Part shown: one piece after another, positions 6,224 through 11,811 of the stretch | How positions within the stretch are numbered: the first letter of the stretch is position 1 | Layout of the letters: each line of letters begins with the position of its first letter | Source: Tidjanibacter sp. | Lineage (GTDB): Bacteria; Bacteroidota; Bacteroidia; Bacteroidales; Rikenellaceae | DNA: 11,811 nt | Assembly (NCBI GenBank): GCA_017379955.1 | Contig: JAFNVE010000015.1 | Location: forward strand, 1 to 11,811 | Reading direction: 5' to 3' | Position numbers and translations under genes: made by a program | Notes under the pieces: generated by a model | The model's input: only the letters and a program-made list of their open reading frames with translations | What the model was told of the DNA's origin: nothing | Databases searched by the model: none

Positions 6224-7171
6224 CTATTTCAACGAAGCAAGGCACTCGGTTACGTTCTTCTCGATGCGGGCAAGGATATCGTCACCCTCAGCCTTCACGA
6301 ACTTCTCACCGGTGATATTCTCATAAAGCTCGATGTAACGCTCGGTGATGCTCGAAACCACCTCCTCGGTCATCTCGGGTACCTGCTGGCCCTCCTGACC
6401 CTGGAAGCCGTTAGCCATAAGCCACTCGCGCACAAACTCCTTCGAGAGCTGTTTCTGACGCTCACCCTTTGCCAAACGCTCCTCATAACCCTCTGCGTAG
6501 AAATAACGTGACGAGTCGGGAGTGTGAATCTCATCCATCAGGTAGATAGTGCCGTTCTTCTTACCGAACTCGTACTTGGTATCTACAAGGATAAGACCCA
6601 TCTTGGCAGCAATCTCTGTTCCACGCTGGAAAATAGCGCAGGTGTAAGCCTCCAACTGCTCGTAGTCCTCGCGGCTCACGATACCCTGAGCGATAATCTC
6701 CTCCTTGGAGATATCCTCATCGTGACCTGCGTCTGCCTTGGTAGTGGGGGTGATGATAGGCTCGGGGAACTTCTGATTTTCAACCATACCCTCAGGCATC
6801 TCTACACCACAGATGGTGCGACGGCCTGCCTTATACTCTCTCCAAGCGTGACCCGAGAGGTAACCACGAATAACCATCTCTACCTTAAAAGGCTCGCACT
6901 TGTGGCCCACGGTAACCATAGGATCGGGAACTGCAATCTTCCAGTTGGGGAGGATATCATTAGTGGCATCAAGGAACTTAGCGGCAATCTGGTTGAGCAC
7001 CTGACCCTTAAAGGGAATACCCTCGGGAAGTACCACATCAAATGCCGAAATACGATCCGACACTACCATTACAAGATAGTCGCCATCGATGCTGTACACA
7101 TCGCGCACCTTTCCCACATAGTGGCTCTGCTGGCCGGGGAAATTAAAGTCGTTTTTTACAATTGCTTTCAT
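6224..7171 (-). CDS. purC: Phosphoribosylaminoimidazole-succinocarboxamide synthase (SAICAR synthetase)
   Basis: PurC joins CAIR and aspartate with ATP to form SAICAR in de novo purine synthesis, in the cytosol. Family landmarks are in order: GKVRDVY (20-26, nucleotide-binding loop), SDRISAFD (38-45), [10 protein letters not shown] (101-110), [15 protein letters not shown] (141-155), VDTKYEFG (196-203) and [11 protein letters not shown] (213-223). At 315 residues it matches the longer single-domain form found in Bacteroidetes and yeast-like PurC rather than the short E. coli form. The frame stays open upstream to an ATG at 7204, but related proteins begin MKA..DFNFPGQ, and the ATG at 7171 gives exactly that, so I chose it. 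The gene stands alone: its own -7 element upstream, a strong terminator downstream. No purine riboswitch or PurR-like site is apparent. Confidence 0.95.
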   Translation of the reverse strand: MKAIVKNDFNFPGQQSHYVGKVRDVYSIDGDYLVMVVSDRISAFDVVLPEGIPFKGQVLNQIAAKFLDATNDILPNWKIAVPDPMVTVGHKCEPFKVEMVIRGYLSGHAWREYKAGRRTICGVEMPEGMVENQKFPEPIITPTTKADAGHDEDISKEEIIAQGIVSREDYEQLEAYTCAIFQRGTEIAAKMGLILVDTKYEFGKKNGTIYLMDEIHTPDSSRYFYAEGYEERLAKGERQKQLSKEFVREWLMANGFQGQEGQQVPEMTEEVVSSITERYIELYENITGEKFVKAEGDDILARIEKNVTECLASLK

Positions 7172-7208
7172 TGTTGTATGAAGATTTTGTTCATCGTTTT
7201 CCAAAAGA

Positions 7209-7216
7209 CAAAGTTA
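7209..7216 (-). promoter_or_regulatory. Candidate -7 element for purC
   Basis: Minus-strand TAACTTTG matches TAnnTTTG and sits about 38 nt before the chosen purC start at 7171. It is the same octamer as at 6076-6083. If transcription starts a few bases after it, the ATG at 7204 would be at or before the transcript start, which further favours 7171. No -33 element is visible. Confidence 0.45.
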
Positions 7217-7245
7217 ACTAATTAATTTGGATTGCATAGTACCCC

Positions 7246-7284
7246 TAAAAGAAAAACGCACAATTTCACAGAGGAAATGTGCGT
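7246..7284 (-). terminator. Terminator of tRNA-Leu
   Basis: On the minus strand ACGCAC (7284-7279) and ATTTC (7278-7274) pair with GAAAT (7267-7263) and GTGCGT (7261-7256) around a CTCTGT loop, with one bulged base. A T-rich tail (TTTTTCTTTT) follows immediately. It lies 8 nt after the tRNA and upstream of the purC promoter. Confidence 0.75.
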
Positions 7285-7292
7285 CTTTCGGG

Positions 7293-7378
7293 TGCTCGGA
7301 ACGGGAATCGAACCCGTACGGCCATTTCTGGCCACAGGATTTTAAGTCCGGCGTGTCTACCTATTCCACCATCCGAGC
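7293..7378 (-). tRNA. tRNA-Leu (anticodon UAA)
   Basis: The 86-nt minus-strand sequence folds as a class II tRNA. The acceptor stem is GCTCGGA (7378-7372) with TCCGAGC (7300-7294) and discriminator A at 7293. The D arm contains TGGTGGAATAGGTAGACA, as in leucine tRNAs. The anticodon loop is CTTAAAA, giving anticodon TAA, read as Leu for UUA codons. A long variable arm TGGCC-AGAAA-TGGCC-type hairpin precedes the T arm CGGGTTCGATTCCCG. CCA is not encoded. It is transcribed alone, divergent from mscS. Confidence 0.95.
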
Positions 7379-7390
7379 CTTTTGTGGGTG

Positions 7391-7426
7391 CAAATATAAA
7401 GATATTTTTTGGATTTTTTCGGCAAA
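7391..7426 (-). promoter_or_regulatory. Candidate promoter of tRNA-Leu
   Basis: Minus-strand TATATTTG (7398-7391) is an exact TAnnTTTG match 12 nt before the mature tRNA. A TTTG (7426-7423) lies 24 nt upstream, a longer spacing than the usual 19-21 nt, so the -33 assignment is uncertain. Confidence 0.5.
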
Positions 7427-7452
7427 CAGTAACGATTCTCAGTTTTTATCGC

Positions 7453-7460
7453 TATATTTG
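7453..7460 (+). promoter_or_regulatory. Candidate -7 element for mscS
   Basis: TATATTTG matches TAnnTTTG on the plus strand, 51 nt before the mscS ATG. No convincing -33 TTTG is present. It faces away from the identical octamer serving the tRNA, so the two form a symmetric divergent pair. Confidence 0.45.
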
Positions 7461-7482
7461 AATTTAGTTTTTTAACTAAATT
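7461..7482. promoter_or_regulatory. Perfect 9-bp inverted repeat at the presumed mscS transcript start
   Basis: AATTTAGTT (7461-7469), a TTTT spacer, and AACTAAATT (7474-7482). It begins on the base directly after the -7 octamer, where the transcript should begin. It could be an operator for a dimeric regulator or a weak 5'-leader hairpin. It is not followed by a plus-strand T-run, so it is no terminator for that strand. Confidence 0.5.
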
Positions 7483-7511
7483 GACAAGAGAACTAAAAAT
7501 TACGAATAATA

Positions 7512-8447
7512 ATGTTACAGGATATTGCAAATTTGCTTATGCCGGAGGTTGACACAGCGGCTGTAGCACAGATGACACATATTGACCTGGCGGCCAAGAG
7601 TGCTGAGATTGTAGAGGTGGTGAAGAACGATGGTATCAGTGGTCTGTTGGAGATGTGGCTACCCGGTATCATTAAGTTCGGTTTGAAGTTGCTGGCCGTT
7701 GCCGTTATAGTCTTTATTGGCAGATGGTTGATTGGCAAGGTTGACAGATTCTTGAACCGCATTTTCGAGCGTAAGGATGTTGAGATTTCATTGGCAGGTT
7801 TCCTGCGCAACATAGTTAAGGTGGTGCTCTATCTCATCGTATTCCTCTTGGCAATAGGCACTTTGGGTATTAAGACCACCTCGTTCGCAGCCATCCTTGC
7901 AGCCGTTTCGCTGGCTATCGGTATGGCACTGAGTGGAACATTGCAGAACTTTGCGGGTGGTGTTATCATCCTTCTGTTGCGCCCCTTCAAGGTAGGTGAT
8001 TATATTCAGGCTCAGGGCTTTGAGGGTACTGTAAAGAGTATACAACTCTTCAACACGCTCCTCAACACCGCCGACCACAAGACCATACTCCTGCCCAATG
8101 GAGCACTCTCGACAGGCAGTATCAACAACTACTCCTCAGAGACTCGTCGCAGGGTAGATATCAAGATTGGCCTCGCCTATGGCAACGATATTGCAGAAGC
8201 AAGAAGAGTAATCTTGGAGCTATTGGCAAAAGAGAGCAGAATACTGAAAGATACAGAACCGAAAATCATTGTCACTTCACTTGGAGATAGTGCAGTAAAT
8301 GTAGACGTGAGAGTTTGGGTCGAGAAGGCAGACTATTGGGATGTACTCTTCTCGCTCAACGAGCAGATTTATAATACCATAATGGCGCACCCCAACTTGG
8401 AGTTCCCCTTCCCTCAGTTGGATGTACACGTTAAAAACGAGAAATAG
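7512..8447 (+). CDS. MscS-family small-conductance mechanosensitive channel
   Basis: MscS channels open when membrane tension rises and let solutes out during hypo-osmotic shock; the functional unit is a heptamer in the inner membrane. The 311-residue protein has an N-terminal extension (1-48), then TM1 (about 50-72), TM2 (95-119) and TM3 (125-156). TM3 shows the alanine/glycine-rich pore-lining pattern, AAVSLAIGMALSGTLQNFAGG at 130-150, followed by LLRPFKVGDYI (155-165), the classic start of the cytosolic beta domain. LLPNGALSTGSINNYS (193-208) matches the family's LxIPNxxxxxxxIxNxS motif. Length is near the 286 residues of E. coli MscS, so it is a plain MscS rather than a long MscK-like form. 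The ATG at 7512 was kept because it follows an A-rich leader; a DUF5606 gene follows after 27 nt. Confidence 0.92.
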   Translation: MLQDIANLLMPEVDTAAVAQMTHIDLAAKSAEIVEVVKNDGISGLLEMWLPGIIKFGLKLLAVAVIVFIGRWLIGKVDRFLNRIFERKDVEISLAGFLRNIVKVVLYLIVFLLAIGTLGIKTTSFAAILAAVSLAIGMALSGTLQNFAGGVIILLLRPFKVGDYIQAQGFEGTVKSIQLFNTLLNTADHKTILLPNGALSTGSINNYSSETRRRVDIKIGLAYGNDIAEARRVILELLAKESRILKDTEPKIIVTSLGDSAVNVDVRVWVEKADYWDVLFSLNEQIYNTIMAHPNLEFPFPQLDVHVKNEK

Positions 8448-8474
8448 AATAACCTTAAATAAAAGAGAAAGAAA

Positions 8475-8906
8475 ATGGAAAAAGAGTTGAAACTGAAAGA
8501 CATTTTGGCAATCGCAGGTCAGCCCGGCCTCTTTAAGTTTGTAGCACGCAGCAGCAATGGTGTAATCGTGGAGTCGCTCAGCGACCACAAGCGTATGAAC
8601 GCAACAGGCACCGCAAAGGTTAGCTCGATGGCCGAGATTGCAATCTATACATACGAGGAGGATATGCCTATCAATGAGGTATTTACCAACCTCTACAACC
8701 ACACCGGCGGCAAGGCTGCCATCAGCCACAAGTCGGAGCCTCAGTTGCTCAAAGCACTCATCGCCGAGGTAATTCCCGAGTACGACCGCGAGCGTGTACA
8801 CGTTTCGGATATGAAGAAGGTGGTGATGTGGTATAACGCATTGGTTGAGGCCGGCATGACCGACTTCACCATTGACGAGCCCGAGCAGGAGGCTGAGGAG
8901 GCATAA
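8475..8906 (+). CDS. DUF5606 domain protein
   Basis: A 143-residue soluble protein with no membrane segment or signal peptide. The pattern LKDILAIAGQPGLFKFVARS (residues 6-25) followed by GVIVESL and a mid-protein EIAIYTYEE stretch is that of DUF5606, a small Bacteroidetes family of unknown function. The first half looks like a compact beta domain, the second half is helical (LLKALIAEVIPEYDRERV, then MKKVVMWYNALVEAG), and the last ten residues are almost all Glu and Ala. An A-rich AAAGAGAAAGAAA leader precedes the ATG. It starts 27 nt after the mscS stop and likely shares its transcript. Any functional tie to the channel is inference. Confidence 0.8.
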   Translation: MEKELKLKDILAIAGQPGLFKFVARSSNGVIVESLSDHKRMNATGTAKVSSMAEIAIYTYEEDMPINEVFTNLYNHTGGKAAISHKSEPQLLKALIAEVIPEYDRERVHVSDMKKVVMWYNALVEAGMTDFTIDEPEQEAEEA

Positions 8907-9008
8907 TATTCGCCCCGAAACCGACACACCCAACACACTACAAAAATCAAACAAGAGCAGTAACTCCACACAAGTTCTGCAGAGGATAGAGGAAAATGAT
9001 AGTTAACG

Positions 9009-10976
9009 ATGAAACAACAGACAACAATGAATAGTATTTTCAGACTACCAAAGGAGGGTGGCTTGATCACCTCGGCAGTTCCACGCGATATTATCCATCG
9101 CTACGAGAAGATTCCCACCTCAGTATTCACCAACGAGGAGGAGGGGGTGGCCTATGTTGCCAATAAGGTTGTTGCAGCTATCAACAAACACGACGAGACC
9201 TACTCGTCGCGCGAGATTTTTGACGACTCGCAACCCTTTGTATTGGGTCTTACCACAGGACGCACAGCAATCGGCCTCTACCGAGAGCTTGTTGCACGCC
9301 ACAAGGCTGGCGAGGTTAGCTTTGCCAATGTAGTGGTATTCAGTCTTGACGAGTTCTACCCAATCCCTGCCGAGGATATTCTGAGTCGCAACTATCGTAT
9401 ACGTCACGAATTCCTCGACCATATCGATATTATGCCCGAGAACGTACATATTCCCGACGGAAGCGTACCCTTGGAGCGTATTTCGGAGTACTGCGCAGAG
9501 TATGACAAGAGCATCCACAAAATCGACCTGATGATTGTGGGTATGGGCGAAGATGGCCAGATTGGCTTCAACGAGCCAGGCTCTTATGCCACATCCAAGA
9601 CACGACTTGTACAGCTCACCTACAATACACGCCACACCCAATCGGCAAACTTCTACGACTTGGAAAGCACACCGAAGATGGCAATTACCATGGGCCTGGG
9701 TACACTGATGCGCGCCGACAAGGTGATATTGATGGCGTGGGGCGAGGAGAAGGCTACAGCCGTTCGCAAGGTTGTCGAAGAGCCTAACACCGATCTGGTT
9801 CCCGCCTCGCACCTCCAATCACACCGCAACGTGGAGATGGTGATTGACGCCAACGCCGCACGTCTGATGACACGCGAGCAGGCTCCATGGCTGGTAGGCC
9901 CCTGCACCTGGACACCCAAAGCTATCCGCAAAGCGGTGGTATGGCTCAGCGAGCAGGTGGGCAAGCCAATTTTGAAACTCACATATCAAGATTATATCGA
10001 GAACTCGCTCAGCGGACTGCTGGAGCAGGGCTACGAGTACGACCGTATCAACATTGACGCCTTCAACGACCTGCAACACACCATTACAGGTTGGCCTGGC
10101 GGAAAGCCCAATGCCGACGACTCGACACGCCCCGTGAAGGCTACACCCCACCCCAAACGAGTGATTATCTTCTCACCCCACCCCGACGACGATGTTATCT
10201 CGATGGGTGGCACCTTCAACCGCCTTGTAGTGCAGGGTCACGATGTACACGTTGCGTATGAAACATCAGGCAACCTGGCAGTACACGACGAGGTGGTGTT
10301 GCAGAACGTAGATACAGCACGCGAGCTTGGTCTGGGCAATATCTTCGAGGAGGCTGAGGAACTTATTGCCAGCAAGCGCGTTGGCGAGCCTGAGCCCAAA
10401 CGATTATTGGAGATTAAGGCGGCTATCCGCCGTGCTGAAGCAAGGGCTGCTTGTCGTCTGCTCGGTCTGAACGACCGCACACACGCCCATTTCCTCAACC
10501 TGCCATTCTACGAGACAGGTGGAGCGACAAAGGGCGATATTACTGAGAACGACGTGCAGATAGTTGTCGATATGCTCCGCGAGGTTAAGCCTCATCAGAT
10601 TTATGCTGCGGGCGATTTGAGTGACCCCCACGGCACACACCGCAAGTGTATCGAGGTGATTCTCCAAGCGATTGAGATTGTGAAGGATGACGAGTGGATG
10701 GCCGATTGTCACCTGTGGCTCTACCGTGGTGCTTGGCAGGAGTGGGAGATTGGCATGGTTGATATGGCAGTGCCTCTGAGTCCCGACGAGATGATTCGCA
10801 AACGCCACGCTATTTATCGTCACCTCTCGCAGAAAGATGTAGTACCCTTCCCTGGTGGTGACAGACGCGAGTTCTGGCAGCGCGCTGAGGAGCGTACACA
10901 GAATACCGCCAAGGCATACGACAGACTCGGCATGGCAGAGTATCAGGCAATGGAGGTTTTTGTAAAACTATTCTAA
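9009..10976 (+). CDS. NagB-like domain fused to PIG-L/LmbE deacetylase domain
   Basis: A 655-residue cytosolic two-domain protein. Residues about 30-300 resemble glucosamine-6-phosphate deaminase: LTTGRTAIGLYREL, FSLDEFY (112-118, Asp114 = E. coli Asp72) and GEDGQIGFNEP (180-190). Asp182 and Glu189 match Asp141 and Glu148, but position 184 is Gln where E. coli has His143, the ring-opening catalytic residue. A conserved linker (NDLQHTITGWPGGKPNADD) follows. From about 380 the PIG-L fold carries zinc motifs SPHPDDD (389-395) and DPHGTHR (539-545), the usual metal-binding and catalytic set for removing acetyl groups from N-acetylamino sugars. The architecture is common in Bacteroidetes and often annotated simply as NagB. 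A second ATG at 9027 is equally plausible. A canonical nagB follows 40 nt later. The deacetylase half looks competent; deaminase activity of the first half is doubtful. Confidence 0.88.
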   Translation: MKQQTTMNSIFRLPKEGGLITSAVPRDIIHRYEKIPTSVFTNEEEGVAYVANKVVAAINKHDETYSSREIFDDSQPFVLGLTTGRTAIGLYRELVARHKAGEVSFANVVVFSLDEFYPIPAEDILSRNYRIRHEFLDHIDIMPENVHIPDGSVPLERISEYCAEYDKSIHKIDLMIVGMGEDGQIGFNEPGSYATSKTRLVQLTYNTRHTQSANFYDLESTPKMAITMGLGTLMRADKVILMAWGEEKATAVRKVVEEPNTDLVPASHLQSHRNVEMVIDANAARLMTREQAPWLVGPCTWTPKAIRKAVVWLSEQVGKPILKLTYQDYIENSLSGLLEQGYEYDRINIDAFNDLQHTITGWPGGKPNADDSTRPVKATPHPKRVIIFSPHPDDDVISMGGTFNRLVVQGHDVHVAYETSGNLAVHDEVVLQNVDTARELGLGNIFEEAEELIASKRVGEPEPKRLLEIKAAIRRAEARAACRLLGLNDRTHAHFLNLPFYETGGATKGDITENDVQIVVDMLREVKPHQIYAAGDLSDPHGTHRKCIEVILQAIEIVKDDEWMADCHLWLYRGAWQEWEIGMVDMAVPLSPDEMIRKRHAIYRHLSQKDVVPFPGGDRREFWQRAEERTQNTAKAYDRLGMAEYQAMEVFVKLF

Positions 10977-11016
10977 AACATTGGTTAATAAGTAGATACC
11001 AAACACAGATAAAATT

Positions 11017-11802
11017 ATGAGAGTATTAATTCACGAAAATGACGACAATGTTGCTCGCTGGACCGCCCGCTATATAGTAGACGAGATTAACAAGAAGGCG
11101 AAGATTACCAGCGCACCATTTGTTTTGGGTCTGCCCACAGGTGGCACCCCCATCAAGACCTACCGCGAGCTGATTGCCCTGCACAAAGCGGGCGAGGTTT
11201 CGTTTAGCAATGTAGTGACTTTTAATATGGATGAATATGTTGGTCTGCCCGAGGAACACCCAGAGAGTTACCACTCCTTTATGTGGACTAACTTCTTCAA
11301 CCATATCGATATTAAGCCCGAAAATGTAAATATCCTCAACGGCAACGCTCCCGACCTGGAGAAGGAGTGCTCCAACTACGAGAAGAAGATTACAGAGGCG
11401 GGAGGCATCGACCTCTTCCTAGGCGGTGTTGGCGAAGATGGCCATATCGCCTTTAATGAGCCTTTCTCGTCGCTCGGCTCGCGCACCCGCATCAAGACCC
11501 TCACCCCTGACACTATCGCCGTCAATGCACGATTCTTCGATGGTGACGAGAGTCAGGTGCCTCGCCAGGCACTCACCGTGGGTGTGGCAACTATCCTCTC
11601 GGCAGGCAAGGTGTTGATTCTGGCAACAGGCCCCAAGAAGGCACGCGCTGTCCGCCACGGTATTGAGGGAGGATATAACCACATCTGGACAATCTCCGCA
11701 CTTCAAACCCACCAGCACGGCATTATCATCTGTGATGAGGACGCCGCCGGAGAGTTGAAAGTTTCCACCTATAAATATTTTAAAGGTATCGAGGGATTGT
11801 AA
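11017..11802 (+). CDS. nagB: Glucosamine-6-phosphate deaminase
   Basis: NagB converts glucosamine-6-phosphate to fructose-6-phosphate and ammonia, the last step that sends amino sugars into glycolysis. The 261-residue protein aligns with E. coli NagB without shifts in numbering: Asp72 in [10 protein letters not shown], Asp141, His143 and Glu148 in [11 protein letters not shown] are all present. The GlcNAc-6-P allosteric site also looks intact (Ser151, Arg158, Lys160, Thr161, Tyr254), so activation by GlcNAc-6-P is likely. The start is the ATG preceded by an A/T-rich leader. It follows the NagB-like/PIG-L fusion in the same direction with a 40-nt gap and no clear promoter between, so the two are probably cotranscribed. 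The stop is just inside the window edge and no terminator is visible. Confidence 0.95.
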   Translation: MRVLIHENDDNVARWTARYIVDEINKKAKITSAPFVLGLPTGGTPIKTYRELIALHKAGEVSFSNVVTFNMDEYVGLPEEHPESYHSFMWTNFFNHIDIKPENVNILNGNAPDLEKECSNYEKKITEAGGIDLFLGGVGEDGHIAFNEPFSSLGSRTRIKTLTPDTIAVNARFFDGDESQVPRQALTVGVATILSAGKVLILATGPKKARAVRHGIEGGYNHIWTISALQTHQHGIIICDEDAAGELKVSTYKYFKGIEGL

Positions 11803-11811
11803 TCTAATAGG

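Noticed and set aside
7172..7204. 11-residue N-terminal extension of PurC
   Set aside because: Related PurC proteins begin at MKA..DFNFPGQ, and the candidate -7 element at 7209-7216 would place the upstream ATG at or before the transcript start.
6524..7225. Long plus-strand open frame (233 codons) opposite purC
   Set aside because: It is antisense to a clearly recognisable purC and has no domain pattern of its own.
7227..7475. Open frames running through the tRNA-Leu region on the plus strand
   Set aside because: They are antisense to the tRNA, its terminator and the promoters; translated tRNA antisense is a common false gene.
8907..9008. Search for a promoter or leader element before the NagB-like/PIG-L gene
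   Set aside because: No TAnnTTTG element, hairpin or riboswitch-like fold was visible in this 102-nt gap, so none is reported.
10981..11002. TTGGT ... ACCAA inverted repeat upstream of nagB
   Set aside because: The arms are only 5 bp and separated by 12 nt, easily due to chance; no -7 element is nearby to give it a regulatory setting.

Overview
This window looks like chromosomal DNA from a Bacteroidales bacterium. Signs of this are the Bacteroidetes-type promoter elements (TTTG spaced about 19 nt from TAnnTTTG), three protein families seen mainly in Bacteroidetes (DUF4199, DUF4293, DUF5606), a NagB-like/PIG-L fusion typical of the phylum, and close family resemblance of PurC and the YciO-type protein to Bacteroides relatives. 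A Rikenellaceae/Alistipes-like host is my guess from overall feel only; the sequence read by eye does not settle the genus. No phage, transposon, CRISPR or plasmid genes are visible, so this is mainly core genome.

Left part (1-3467): the 5' portion of mltG (minus strand, running off the window just before its catalytic glutamate) is divergent from a small SRP RNA gene that no protein-level scan would show. The RNA gene has a near-ideal promoter and a T-run terminator. It is followed within 20 nt by a YciO/Sua5-family gene, then a tight cluster of a DUF4199 membrane protein, a membrane-anchored GT2 glycosyltransferase (8-nt overlap) and a DUF4293 four-helix membrane protein.

Middle (3468-6206): a 370-nt gene-free strip lies between convergent operons. 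It holds palindromic repeats with covarying arms, a long bidirectional terminator hairpin and a 9-nt tandem repeat. On the minus strand an unrecognised two-gene membrane operon follows: a protein with two predicted membrane segments, then a 548-residue protein with six CxxC zinc motifs of DnaJ type and four C-terminal membrane segments, with no J domain. This pair is the least explained protein-coding content of the window.

Right part (6207-11811): purC (minus) ends at a perfect 16-bp terminator stem. Upstream lie a tRNA-Leu(UAA) with its own terminator, and divergently an MscS-type channel and a DUF5606 protein. The window closes with two tandem amino-sugar genes: a NagB-like/PIG-L deacetylase fusion whose NagB half has Gln in place of the catalytic His, followed by a canonical nagB with all catalytic and allosteric residues intact. 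The pair suggests amino-sugar handling (deacetylation and/or deamination), with the first NagB-like domain possibly modified in function.
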